DNA of 64,000 nucleotides from Lachnospiraceae bacterium (GTDB taxonomy: Bacteria; Bacillota; Clostridia; Lachnospirales; Lachnospiraceae), in NCBI GenBank assembly GCA_017546025.1, contig JAFYYS010000019.1, positions 1 through 64,000 on the forward strand, written 5' to 3'. The first letter of the stretch is position 1; every line of letters starts with the position of its first letter. Shown here piece by piece: positions 49,779 to 58,236 of the stretch. A program made the translations under genes and the position numbers. The notes below the pieces were generated by a model. The model was not told the origin of the DNA, did not search any database, and was given only the letters and a program-made list of their open reading frames with translations.

Positions 49779-50417
49779 ATGACTACGCTACTGGCTGTTT
49801 TACTTGTGCTTCTCTTCGCGCTTTTATGGTCCCCGTATTTTCTTGCGGGACTTGTGATCATTGTCGGCGTGTATCTTTGGGAGAGGGACAGCCGTTTCGG
49901 AATCGGCTTCTTCTTATTAGCGGTCACCGTGTTCGGAATTCTGTATCAGACAGGCGTTCTGGTCTTTCTTTCGGCTGTCCGTCCGGAAAGCATCGCCGAT
50001 ACGAACGGTTTTAAGATGCTTTATCCGTCTGAGAATTACACGCACTGCTCTTATTATCTGTTAGACTGGATTACGGTCTTTCTGCGCATCTGTTTCCCTG
50101 TCCTTGCGGTAAAGGAAGGCGGCGGAATGATTCTCTATGCCATTTTCCAGACGCTGTTCAGTCTGGCGGCTCTTTGCGTCATCGTCCTCGATATTCTGCA
50201 CGGAAAGAAGGACATCTTTGCGAGTATCCGGAAATACACGGCAGCAGCCCTGCTCGGACTGCTGTTCGGTCTGTCCCTCTTTGCGACCGGCTATGAGCAC
50301 GGTTTCAAGGGCTTTTTGTGGTTTTTACCTTTGTTTGCGCTTCTGTTTACGTGTGCCTGGCATACATACGGAAAAAAGGACAAAGGGGAAGCAGCCACCA
50401 AAAAGCTTCCGAAATGA
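49779..50417 (+). CDS. Hypothetical polytopic membrane protein
   Basis: A 212-residue protein with about six hydrophobic helices (LLAVLLVLLFALLWSPYFLAG at the start; LLGLLFGLSLFATGYEHG and FLWFLPLFALLFTCAW near the end) and a Lys-rich C-terminus. I do not recognise the family. AAAAGGAGAAA precedes the ATG. Its end overlaps an imperfect hairpin (50385-50397 with 50429-50440) that may slow or stop transcription. It stands alone between divergent and convergent genes. Confidence 0.7.
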   Translation: MTTLLAVLLVLLFALLWSPYFLAGLVIIVGVYLWERDSRFGIGFFLLAVTVFGILYQTGVLVFLSAVRPESIADTNGFKMLYPSENYTHCSYYLLDWITVFLRICFPVLAVKEGGGMILYAIFQTLFSLAALCVIVLDILHGKKDIFASIRKYTAAALLGLLFGLSLFATGYEHGFKGFLWFLPLFALLFTCAWHTYGKKDKGEAATKKLPK

Positions 50418-50609
50418 AAACTCTTTGATGGCTGCTCCCCGCGCGTAATATAAAGAGGATAGAAAACTGACGTGTTCAAATGTCCGTCCTGTCGGCCCGG
50501 AATCATTTACAACACCCCCATTGCAAAAAGCATATCACAACCATATGGAAAATGCAATGAGAAATGTGTTATTTTTAGAAAAATGTTTTTTCCTATACTC
50601 TTTTCAATT
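50418..50609. other. Intergenic region without a gene
   Basis: An AT-rich 192-nt stretch between convergent genes. It holds the right arm of the hairpin from the upstream gene, a TTTTTAGAAAAATGTTTTTTCC element that may be a weak terminator on the minus strand, and a TTGACA at 50632 without a matching -10. No convincing gene is seen. Confidence 0.5.
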
Positions 50610-50795
50610 CTACATCTGTTTCTTGACAATCGTATACTCGTTTCCGTACTGGAAGAACGGGCATTCAAAGTGATGGCCTGCTAAAAAGTGAGCCATTTCG
50701 TCTTCGTCCAAATCCTTGGAACAGACATAACAGTCTTCTTCTTCGTCATATTCAAAAAACAAACAATAATCGCAATTGGATGGAATCTTACTCAT
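50610..50795 (-). CDS. DUF6472-like small Cys protein
   Basis: A 61-residue protein with a Cys pattern typical of a small metal site: NCDYCLFFEYDEEEDCYVC (C8, C11, C22, C25 by count) and FECPFFQYG (C45). I recall it as DUF6472, a short Lachnospiraceae family whose C-terminus ends, as here, in a YxIVxKQM pattern. Function unknown; zinc binding is likely. It follows the PBP gene by 63 nt on the same strand, so it may be co-transcribed with it. Confidence 0.72.
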   Translation of the reverse strand: MSKIPSNCDYCLFFEYDEEEDCYVCSKDLDEDEMAHFLAGHHFECPFFQYGNEYTIVKKQM

Positions 50796-50858
50796 CGCTT
50801 ACGCCCTTTCGGGCTTCCTTTCTGACGTGTAATCCCGTGGAAGAACCGGATTGAGGAA

Positions 50859-53597
50859 TCAGAACGGTTCGTTGTTCTGGAACTCGTTGGGATCCGGAGT
50901 AGGCGTAGGAGCCGAATCGTGCTTCGGGCATTCCTTGTCCTTGTCTTCCGGCAGGATGGTCTTCGTATCCCAGGTGCCGCCGTGTTCGAGCGTGGTCTCG
51001 GATTCTTCTTTTATGAGATAAACCACTTCTTTTGTATGCGGACAGTATTCCGTGGCACGGCATCCGGTCTCCGTACATATGGTAACCTTCTCGTGACAGT
51101 CACAGGTCTGAAGCGGAACGGTACCCTTTGCGAAGTATTCGGTCTTCACGCAGCTGGAAACCTTGCCGTCTCTGTCGATAGCCTGATCGCAGACGCCCTT
51201 AACGGCGAGTTTGCCGCACTTCGTGCATATGCTGGCGGAAACGATGGAGTTCGGTTTCGCAAAAGACGTAATGGTGGTAGCTTCCTTGCGGACATGAACC
51301 TTCTCCATGATGTTACGCCACAAATCACGGTAATAGGTCGTGTCGGTCTGCGGAAGGTTTCCGTCGAAGCCGGTCCAGATGGCGGAGCAGTAGTAAGGCG
51401 TAAAGCCCGCGAACCAAAGGTCGACATTGTCGTGCGCGGTACCGGTCTTACCGGCTACCGGAACCTTGAGATCTTTGAACTTACATTTCGTACCGGTACC
51501 ACCGCCTGCAGTGGTGTCTACCATGGCGCTTGTAACCAGCCAGGCAGTCGTATTCTTCATGACCTGACGCTTGGTAGCGTGGTCAAGATCATTATTCAGA
51601 AGAATGTTGCCGTCGTGGTCGTAAACATACGTATAATAACGGGGCTCAATGTACTGGCCTTCGTTGGCAATGGAAGCGTAGGCAGCCGTCATCTCGAGAA
51701 CCGAGCAGCCCTTTGTCAGACCGCCGAGCGCGATGGAAGCATTGTAATCGTTCTTGGCGGCTTTTTTATCGGTAACGATATTCTTGAAACCGAGTCTTAC
51801 CAGATAATCCACGGCAACGGCAGGCGTAACCTTTTCAACAAGGCAGCGTACTGCAACGACGTTGAGGGAGTTACAGATGCCGAGACGGATCGGCTGGAGT
51901 CCGCGGTAGTTTTCTTTGCCTTTGCCGGAATCGTACCAGTTGATGACCTGCTTGCTGCTTCCGGGGTAGACATAATAGACATCGTCGAATACGGTGGCAA
52001 GCGTACATCCGCACGCATCGATGGCGGGCATGAAGGACGCAAGAACCTTGAAGGTGGAGCCGGCCTGACGGTAGGTTCCGCTGGCACGGTTCAATACACG
52101 GTTACCGACCTTTTCGCCGCGGCCGCCGTACTGAGCAACAACGGCGCCGGTGTGCTGGTCCATGATGACCATTGCGCATTGCGGCTGAAGCGTAATTTCG
52201 CGGGACTCCTGTGTGCTGAATTCTTCCCCGGGATATGTCGTGCGGAATTCTTCCTGCATGGCCTCGACAAACTTGTCGAGCTTGTCCACCAGATCTTCCT
52301 TATTGACCGTATAAGCAGTGATGCCCTTGGTACCCTTTCCTTTTTCATGGTAATAGAGCTTTTGCGTGTCGTTAAAGGACTTATAGTAATCCAAAAAGTC
52401 ATTCAGATGGTAGTGTACTGCGGTACCGCTCAGGGAAACAAGAGAAAGGGCATACCGGTCGGAGAGCTGGTAATAGGAGCCTTTTCCAATGGCAGGGAAG
52501 TTTGCCTCATTCGTGAAGGCCTCATCCATGATGGACTGAATGGCCTTATCCTGCGTGGTATAAATCTGCAGGCCGCCGCTGTACAAAAGCTCGCTGGCCT
52601 CCGCGGAAGAATATCCCTCCTTCTTCAGATCGGCAAGCACCTGGTTGATCAGCTCGTCAACGAAATAAGAGTTGTATGTGCTTGTTGTTTCAAGTTTAAT
52701 CTGGTTCTGCGCCTGAATCCGGCGGTATACATCCTCGGAATCGGCAAGTGCCTCAAGGTACTGATCCTCGGTGCAGAAGCCGTTTTCGTAAAGGTTCTTC
52801 AGACAGTCCTTACGACGGCGGGAGTTCTTCTCCTGGTCTTTAAGCGGATTGGCAAGCGTCGGGGACCAGGCAATCGGAGCGAGAACCGCGGCTTCCGAAA
52901 TGGTAAGATCGGCAGCGCTCTTTCCGAAATATACTTCGGCGGCTTTTTCGATGCCGTACGCACCGTTACCGAGGTTAATCGTATTCAGATAGTATTCAAG
53001 GATTGTATTCTTATCAAGACGGTATTCAAGCTGTACCGCAAGATACTGCTCCTGCACCTTACGAAGAATCTTATCAAGGGCGTTCCGTTCGGCACCGCCG
53101 CCGAATACCTGGTTCTTCAAAAGCTGTTGCGTAATCGTACTGGCACCGTAATCGAGGCTTCTTTCCTGGAGTACCGAGTATGCCGCACGGAAGATACCGC
53201 GGACGTCGATGCCGCTGTGCTCGTAGAAACGCTCATCCTCCATGGCGACAAAGCAGTCACGTACTTCCTGCGGAATCGTGCTGATGTCGGCCTTAACACG
53301 GTTGGCGCCGGCGGAGCTGAGCTCACGTTCCATCTTTTCGCCGTTTGCGTAAAAGATGAAGGTCGAATACTTCTCATAATCCTTGTTGATGTCGAAGATG
53401 CCTTCGATGTCGGGAGCCTTCGAAATGATGCCGAGGTAGCCGCCGTACAGCGAATAGGAACCGATGATGACGGACATGGCAACGAGAACGACACCGACAC
53501 GAAGCGCAAAGACGGTCACCAGTGACCGGATCTTGTCCGGCAGCGACCGCGCATCCTTCTGCAAGCGGGATATATTGTAATGACTGAAATTCAACAT
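50859..53597 (-). CDS. Class A penicillin-binding protein (PBP1A type)
   Basis: A 912-residue bifunctional enzyme that polymerises and cross-links peptidoglycan. One membrane helix lies near 28-50. The GT51 domain (about 95-275) has EDERFYEHSGID with the catalytic Glu120 and ASTITQQLLKN. The transpeptidase (about 440-760) has STFK at 514-517 (Ser514 nucleophile), SLN at 577-579 and KTGT at 717-720. A C-terminal Cys-rich tail (ICTKCGKLAVKGVC, CDCHEKVTICTETGC) then a Pro-rich end follows. AGGAGG lies 12 nt upstream of the ATG, a rather long spacing. Promoter at 53639-53668. No symbol is given because Firmicutes class A PBPs are hard to tell apart. Confidence 0.95.
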   Translation of the reverse strand: MLNFSHYNISRLQKDARSLPDKIRSLVTVFALRVGVVLVAMSVIIGSYSLYGGYLGIISKAPDIEGIFDINKDYEKYSTFIFYANGEKMERELSSAGANRVKADISTIPQEVRDCFVAMEDERFYEHSGIDVRGIFRAAYSVLQERSLDYGASTITQQLLKNQVFGGGAERNALDKILRKVQEQYLAVQLEYRLDKNTILEYYLNTINLGNGAYGIEKAAEVYFGKSAADLTISEAAVLAPIAWSPTLANPLKDQEKNSRRRKDCLKNLYENGFCTEDQYLEALADSEDVYRRIQAQNQIKLETTSTYNSYFVDELINQVLADLKKEGYSSAEASELLYSGGLQIYTTQDKAIQSIMDEAFTNEANFPAIGKGSYYQLSDRYALSLVSLSGTAVHYHLNDFLDYYKSFNDTQKLYYHEKGKGTKGITAYTVNKEDLVDKLDKFVEAMQEEFRTTYPGEEFSTQESREITLQPQCAMVIMDQHTGAVVAQYGGRGEKVGNRVLNRASGTYRQAGSTFKVLASFMPAIDACGCTLATVFDDVYYVYPGSSKQVINWYDSGKGKENYRGLQPIRLGICNSLNVVAVRCLVEKVTPAVAVDYLVRLGFKNIVTDKKAAKNDYNASIALGGLTKGCSVLEMTAAYASIANEGQYIEPRYYTYVYDHDGNILLNNDLDHATKRQVMKNTTAWLVTSAMVDTTAGGGTGTKCKFKDLKVPVAGKTGTAHDNVDLWFAGFTPYYCSAIWTGFDGNLPQTDTTYYRDLWRNIMEKVHVRKEATTITSFAKPNSIVSASICTKCGKLAVKGVCDQAIDRDGKVSSCVKTEYFAKGTVPLQTCDCHEKVTICTETGCRATEYCPHTKEVVYLIKEESETTLEHGGTWDTKTILPEDKDKECPKHDSAPTPTPDPNEFQNNEPF

Positions 53598-53638
53598 ATG
53601 GATAAAAGTTCCTCCTTCGGAGTTGACTCCTTATGGGA

Positions 53639-53668
53639 ATGATACCACAGCGGGAAGAGGTTTGTAAA
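53639..53668 (-). promoter_or_regulatory. Promoter of the PBP gene
   Basis: On the minus strand TTTACA (53663-53668), 18-nt spacer, TATCAT (53639-53644). Confidence 0.55.
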
Positions 53669-53735
53669 CCTTACGCGCGCTTACATTTTGTTAAGTTTTT
53701 ATGGAAAATGTAACAACTCCGCAACATATCCGTTC

Positions 53736-54389
53736 CTATAACAGAATAACCTCAGAGCCGTCGAGCGAATAGGATACGGGATCACCGACATCGGTTTCCG
53801 CTTTTCCGGAGGTCGCATCGGACAGGGCGGAGAGAAAACCGTTCAGTTCTTCGGGCGGGACCAGAAGGGAAACCTTCACATCTGCCCCGTAATCCGACGA
53901 GAGAATCGGGAACGAGCCGTTTCCGGCAAGAAACAGAAGCTTGCCGATGCCGTTATAGTCGGTCACGATGTCGACCGGAATGCCGGTCAGCTTCTGTAAG
54001 GTTTTGCAGTGGCGGACGCCTTCCGTGACGGCTTCGCGGTAGGCTCTTGTCAGGCCGCCGGTGCCGAGCAGGATTCCGCCGAAATAGCGCGTTACGACAA
54101 CGACGGCGTTGCGGATGCCCGAAGCAAGAAGCGCATCAAGCATCGGCCTTCCGGCTGTGTGCGGCGGTTCCCCGTCGTCACTGCAGCGGCAAAGCTCGGC
54201 GCGGTCGCCGATGACATAGGCATAGCAGTTATGTCTCGCATCCCAGTAACGCTTTTTCATCTGTTCGATAAAGAGTAACGCTTCCTCTTCGGAAGTGACG
54301 GGGCTTAACGTGGCGATGAAACGGGAACGCTTCTCGGTAATCTCGCCCTGTCCGCCTTCCTTCAGGTAGCAAATCGGTTCATCCGGCAT
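53736..54389 (-). CDS. YigZ/IMPACT family protein
   Basis: A 217-residue protein of the UPF0029/YigZ family: ITEKRSRFIATLSPV at the start, the signature DARHNCYAYVIG, SDDGEPPHTAGRPML, and VVVVTRYFGGILLGTGGLTRAY. The C-terminal domain resembles a DUF1949 ferredoxin-like fold. The biochemical role is not settled; eukaryotic IMPACT regulates translation stress signalling. GAAAGGAC precedes the start. It is transcribed divergently from rarA and lies next to the DUF4250 gene. Confidence 0.93.
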   Translation of the reverse strand: MPDEPICYLKEGGQGEITEKRSRFIATLSPVTSEEEALLFIEQMKKRYWDARHNCYAYVIGDRAELCRCSDDGEPPHTAGRPMLDALLASGIRNAVVVVTRYFGGILLGTGGLTRAYREAVTEGVRHCKTLQKLTGIPVDIVTDYNGIGKLLFLAGNGSFPILSSDYGADVKVSLLVPPEELNGFLSALSDATSGKAETDVGDPVSYSLDGSEVILL

Positions 54390-54415
54390 GGGAAAGTCCT
54401 TTCACGGTTGCATGG

Positions 54416-54444
54416 TTGTAAAACAACGGAAACAGTGCTATAAT
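54416..54444 (+). promoter_or_regulatory. Plus-strand promoter reading toward rarA
   Basis: TTGTAA (54416-54421), 17-nt spacer, TATAAT (54439-54444). Its transcript would run antisense through the DUF4250 gene before reaching rarA. Confidence 0.55.
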
Positions 54445-54474
54445 TATTCTGTATGGGTATCAATCGGAGCCGTT

Positions 54475-54651
54475 TCAACGGAAACGGTTTTGCGATTCAT
54501 CATACCGGTATCCGGCCTTTTGAAGCTTTGTCAGAAGTTCTTCTTCGGAGATGTCTTCCGCGTCGCAAAGCTCCCTGAGGCTTCCGTAAAAATCCCGCAG
54601 GCGGGTATTGATTACGGAACAGAGGATATCGGGATTCTCCGGCAGATTCAT
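54475..54651 (-). CDS. DUF4250 small protein
   Basis: A 58-residue acidic protein: NLPENPDILCSVINTRLRDFYGSLRELC (outline), then DAEDISEEELLTKLQKAGYRYDESQNRFR (outline). I recall this as DUF4250, a small Firmicutes family of unknown function. ATG at 54651 is chosen because GGAGG lies 7 nt upstream; ATG at 54657 overlaps less well. The gene lies wholly within the region between the yigZ-side promoter and rarA, on the opposite strand to rarA, behind its own TTGTCT-17-TATAGT promoter and a palindromic leader (CGGCGGA-TG-TCCGCCG, 54674-54689). Confidence 0.82.
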   Translation of the reverse strand: MNLPENPDILCSVINTRLRDFYGSLRELCDAEDISEEELLTKLQKAGYRYDESQNRFR

Positions 54652-54694
54652 GGGCATTCCTCCAGACATTTTTCGGCGGATGTCCGCCGTAGAG

Positions 54695-54723
54695 ACTATA
54701 GCACATTTTCCGGAAAAAGACAA
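54695..54723 (-). promoter_or_regulatory. Promoter of the DUF4250 gene
   Basis: On the minus strand TTGTCT (54718-54723), 17-nt spacer, TATAGT (54695-54700). The 7-bp palindrome at 54674-54689 is at the start of the transcript. Confidence 0.65.
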
Positions 54724-54750
54724 TTCCCGCAGGGGGAAAGGCGGACAGCA

Positions 54751-56088
54751 ATGGACCTGTTTTCCTATATGCACGAGAATGCCGTTAAAAAGCAGGCGCC
54801 GCTCGCTTCGAGAATGCGTCCGCGGACGCTCGATGAGGTCGTGGGGCAGTCCCATATCATCGGGCGCGACAAGCTGCTTTACCGTGCCATCACGGCCGAC
54901 CAGCTTCGGTCCGTCATCTTTTACGGCCCTCCGGGAACCGGCAAGACAACGCTTGCGCGGGTCATCGCCGGAACGACCAAGGGCGAGTTCCGCCAGATTA
55001 ACGCCACCTCCGCCGGCAAGAAGGACATGGAGGAGGTCGTTGAGGAAGCAAAGAAGCTGCTCGGCATGGAAGGACGGAAGACCGTTCTGTTCATCGACGA
55101 GATTCACCGCTTCAACAAAAGCCAGCAGGATTACCTGCTGCCGTTCGTGGAGGACGGTACCGTGATTCTGGTCGGCGCGACGACCGAGAATCCATATTTC
55201 GAGGTTAACGGGGCACTCCTGTCCCGCTCCATCATATTTGAATTGAAGCCGCTCACGAAGGAGGAAATCACCGGTCTTCTGAAGACGGCGATGACCGACA
55301 ACGAGCGCGGCATGGGTCTTTATAATGCGGAAATCGAAGACAAAGCTCTCGATTTCATCGCGGACGTCGCGAACGGCGACGCGAGAAAGGCTCTGAACGC
55401 TTTGGAGCTCGGGGTATTAACGACCTCACCCGATGCGGACGGTGTTACGAGAATCACGCTTTCCGTTGCGGAGGAATGCATCCAGAAGCGTGCCGTCCGG
55501 TATGACAAGGACGGGGACAACCACTACGATACGATATCCGCCTTCATCAAAAGCATGCGGGGTTCCGACCCGGATGCGGCGGTATATTATCTGGCGAGAA
55601 TGCTGTATGCCGGCGAAAGCGTCACATTTGTCGCAAGACGGATCATGATCTGTGCGGCGGAGGACGTCGGAAACGCGGACCCGCAGGCTTTGCAGGTTGC
55701 CGTTTCGGCGGCACTCGCGGCGGAGCGGATCGGCATGCCGGAGTCAGGCATCATCCTGTCGCAGGCGGCTGCATATGTGGCCTGTGCGCCGAAGAGCAAT
55801 TCCGCGGTCAACGCGATTGAAAGCGCGATGGAAGCGGTGCGAAACGAAAAGACGCCTGCCATCCCGCCTTATCTGCAGGATGCGCACTATAAGGGCGCGG
55901 CGGAACTGGGCAGAGGACGGGGTTACGAATACGCCCATCTGTTCCCGAATCATTTCAGCACGCAGCAGTATCTGCCGGATGAATATAAGGGAAGAACGTT
56001 TTATGAGCCCGGGGATCTGGGCTATGAGAAGCACATAAAGGAATGGCTGGCATTTATCAGGGGAGGAAAGAAAGATGCTGACGTCTAA
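54751..56088 (+). CDS. rarA: Replication-associated recombination protein A
   Basis: A 445-residue AAA+ ATPase of the RarA/MgsA/WRNIP1 family, which acts at stalled replication forks with SSB and clamp-loader-like domains. Walker A GPPGTGKT at about 59-66, Walker B VLFIDEIHRFNK near 110, sensor ATTENPYFEVN, and the C-terminal ICAAEDVGNADPQAL and YVACAPKSNSAV regions typical of the tetramerisation domain. ATG at 54751 (MDLFSYMHEN) matches the normal family start; the longer reading frame upstream covers the antisense DUF4250 gene. AGGGGGAAAGG precedes it. The stop overlaps the next small gene by 14 nt. Confidence 0.95.
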   Translation: MDLFSYMHENAVKKQAPLASRMRPRTLDEVVGQSHIIGRDKLLYRAITADQLRSVIFYGPPGTGKTTLARVIAGTTKGEFRQINATSAGKKDMEEVVEEAKKLLGMEGRKTVLFIDEIHRFNKSQQDYLLPFVEDGTVILVGATTENPYFEVNGALLSRSIIFELKPLTKEEITGLLKTAMTDNERGMGLYNAEIEDKALDFIADVANGDARKALNALELGVLTTSPDADGVTRITLSVAEECIQKRAVRYDKDGDNHYDTISAFIKSMRGSDPDAAVYYLARMLYAGESVTFVARRIMICAAEDVGNADPQALQVAVSAALAAERIGMPESGIILSQAAAYVACAPKSNSAVNAIESAMEAVRNEKTPAIPPYLQDAHYKGAAELGRGRGYEYAHLFPNHFSTQQYLPDEYKGRTFYEPGDLGYEKHIKEWLAFIRGGKKDADV

Positions 56089-56353
56089 GTTTACGAGAGT
56101 GGTTGCAATCCTGCTGCTGATTGCTGAGGCAGCGGCAATCGTGATGACATTTGTCGGCGCCCTTACGGGCGGCGCGGAATCCGGACTTTTCATGACAGGA
56201 GTCTTTCTGTTCGTGGCAGCAGCCGCGTTCGGATGGATCCTGATTGCGGTATATAACCGCGTCCACAAGGACGAAGAGGAAACGAACAAATTGCTCCTGG
56301 AGGCTGAGAAGAAGCAGCAGGAGTCTGAAGACAGGAAGGAGACAGAGGAATGA
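56075..56353 (+). CDS. Small two-helix membrane protein
   Basis: A 92-residue protein with two membrane helices ([21 protein letters not shown] and [21 protein letters not shown], each 20-21 residues) and a charged coiled-coil-like tail of about 30 residues ([19 protein letters not shown]). I do not recognise the family. GGGGAGGAAAG precedes the ATG; it overlaps rarA by 14 nt and the SEC-C gene by 4 nt (ATGA), so all three are one operon. Confidence 0.72.
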   Translation: MLTSKFTRVVAILLLIAEAAAIVMTFVGALTGGAESGLFMTGVFLFVAAAAFGWILIAVYNRVHKDEEETNKLLLEAEKKQQESEDRKETEE

Positions 56354-56862
56354 GCACATTGCTTGAGACATGGCGGGACGAAGCCTACAAGCAGGACATG
56401 AACACGAAGGCAGGCCAGCTTTACTGGGGCGCCTATTTCGCAGAGGAGAAGGCGGTTTACGAGCAGCTTCTTAAGGACCCGAAGGTTGAGGTTAAGGGAA
56501 CCGTGAAGGAGCTTGCGGAGCGCTACAATATGAGCGTGAAGCATTTTGCCGGTTTTTTGGACGGCATCAACGACAGCCTGGTTAAGGCAAATCCGATTGA
56601 GGAGATGACTGAGGACACCGAGGTCAGCCTCGCATTTGACACGGAGAAGCTTTACTACAATATGTGCGAAGCAAAGGCGGACTGGCTCTATGAGCTGCCG
56701 GAGTGGGATGCCATTCTGACGCCTGAGAAGAGAAAGGAACTTTTCCTGTCGCAGCGGAAGTCCCATACGGTTATCAAGGACAAGAAGCCGGGCAGAAACG
56801 ATCCGTGCCCCTGCGGAAGCGGAAAGAAGTATAAGAACTGCTGCATGAGAAAAGAGCAGTAA
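56350..56862 (+). CDS. SEC-C motif protein
   Basis: A 170-residue protein. The first 140 residues are helical and I do not recognise them ([21 protein letters not shown] is a typical stretch). The C-terminus is a clear SEC-C zinc motif: [19 protein letters not shown], as at the end of SecA, which binds zinc and in SecA contacts SecB and ribosomes. AGGAATG is the overlapping start context with GAGACAGAGG upstream. Probably a small protein-quality or ribosome-associated factor; this is inference. Confidence 0.85.
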   Translation: MSTLLETWRDEAYKQDMNTKAGQLYWGAYFAEEKAVYEQLLKDPKVEVKGTVKELAERYNMSVKHFAGFLDGINDSLVKANPIEEMTEDTEVSLAFDTEKLYYNMCEAKADWLYELPEWDAILTPEKRKELFLSQRKSHTVIKDKKPGRNDPCPCGSGKKYKNCCMRKEQ

Positions 56863-56894
56863 AGCGCCGCATAATTGCGGGAAAGGAAGAGGAT

Positions 56895-58211
56895 ATGGCG
56901 GCATCCAGATACGGAGACAGAGCATCGATGCGCTATCGTTCCGGGACAAGAAGGGCATTTCGCCGCAGGCAGTTTGTGCTTGCGGTACTGGCGCTTCTTC
57001 TTTGTGTTGTCCTGGGAGGAACCTTTTATAAGAAGACTGTCGGAAGCAACGTGACGGAGTATGCGGCCAGGGAAGGAACGCCGACCCCGACTGAGATTCC
57101 GGTGCAGGTTGCGGACCAGGACGGCGTTTCCCCGTACGGGCTGTACCTTGACCGGTATAAGGAAGGTCTTTCAGAAGACGATATGTGGCTGGAGGACTTC
57201 GAGGATAACAGAGAACGCCGCGTCGTGAAGGGAATCTACGCCAATGCGGACGCCCTGAACAGAAAATGGAACTCCCTGTTAAATCTGATCGATACGACGG
57301 AAATCAACGCCATTGTCATCGATATCAAGGACGACGACGGTTTCATCGTTGTCGAGAACGATTCGCAGCTTTTAAACAGCATGACGAACAAGCGCATCCT
57401 GATTGACAATTTCAAAGGAAAGATGCAGGCTTTAAAGGAGCGCGACGTCTATCTGATCGCCCGCGTCGTGTGCTTCCGTGACATCCGAAGCGTACGAAGC
57501 AACGAGAGCTACGGCGTGCATATGCCGGACGGCTCTCTCCTCAAGGACGGCAACGGATTCACATGGATGAACCCGAACAACCACGAGGTGTGGGAATACC
57601 TGACCGAGGTCGGCCGTGTCTGCGCGAAGCTCGGCTTTGACGAGGTCAACTTCGACTACTGCCGTTTCTCCACAGACTCCAAGGTTAAGGATGCGGATTA
57701 CGGCATGGAGCTGACGACCGAGAACAAGGAAGCGGCCATCACCGGTTTCGTAAAGTATGCGTGTGAGAACCTGAAACCGCTCGGCGTCTTCGTTTCCGTT
57801 GACGTATTCGGCGTTGTACTGAGCAGTACCATCGACGCCGCGGCCGTAGGACAGAACTACGCGGACATGTCGAGCTATCTCGATTACATCTGCCCGATGG
57901 TATACCCGTCCCACTACAGCAGAGGCTACTACAACATTCCGATTCCGGATGCGGATCCTTACGCACTGATTTATAACGCCATGCTCGACTCGAAGAAGGT
58001 GCTTGCGGTAAATGTGGCAAAAGGCCGCTGCGCGCAGGTAAGACCGTGGCTGCAGTCGTTCACCGCGACCTGGGTAAAAGGTCACATTGACTACGGCGGA
58101 CCGGAGCTTCGGGCGCAGATCAAGGCGACCTATGATGCGGGTTATGAAGCGGGCTGGCAGCTTTGGAACGCCAGCGGAAACTATATTACCGACGGATTGG
58201 AGCCCGAATGA
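56895..58211 (+). CDS. Putative glycoside hydrolase, DUF4015 type, membrane-anchored
   Basis: A 438-residue protein with a basic N-terminus and one membrane helix (FVLAVLALLLCVVLGGTF). The extracellular part is a TIM-barrel-like DUF4015 domain: VKGIYANADALN, INAIVIDIKDDDGFIV, VYLIARVVCFRD, GFDEVNFDYCRFS (the Asp/Tyr motif typical of the family), VSVDVFGVV, YICPMVYPSHYS and GYEAGWQLWNASGNY. The family is annotated as putative glycosidases; activity is unproven. GGAAAGGAAGAGG precedes the ATG. It starts 32 nt after the SEC-C gene and is followed 25 nt later by a lipoprotein. Confidence 0.9.
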   Translation: MAASRYGDRASMRYRSGTRRAFRRRQFVLAVLALLLCVVLGGTFYKKTVGSNVTEYAAREGTPTPTEIPVQVADQDGVSPYGLYLDRYKEGLSEDDMWLEDFEDNRERRVVKGIYANADALNRKWNSLLNLIDTTEINAIVIDIKDDDGFIVVENDSQLLNSMTNKRILIDNFKGKMQALKERDVYLIARVVCFRDIRSVRSNESYGVHMPDGSLLKDGNGFTWMNPNNHEVWEYLTEVGRVCAKLGFDEVNFDYCRFSTDSKVKDADYGMELTTENKEAAITGFVKYACENLKPLGVFVSVDVFGVVLSSTIDAAAVGQNYADMSSYLDYICPMVYPSHYSRGYYNIPIPDADPYALIYNAMLDSKKVLAVNVAKGRCAQVRPWLQSFTATWVKGHIDYGGPELRAQIKATYDAGYEAGWQLWNASGNYITDGLEPE

Positions 58212-58236
58212 CCGGACTCCGGGAAGGAAGTCTTTT

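Noticed and set aside
50919..53525. 868-codon open frame on the plus strand opposite the PBP gene
   Set aside because: The PBP has all catalytic motifs in order; the opposite frame shows low-complexity Val/Ile/Gly/Arg composition typical of antisense shadow frames.
54388..54750. RarA with a 121-residue N-terminal extension
   Set aside because: The extension is antisense to the DUF4250 gene and its promoter; normal RarA proteins start at the MDLF-type sequence.
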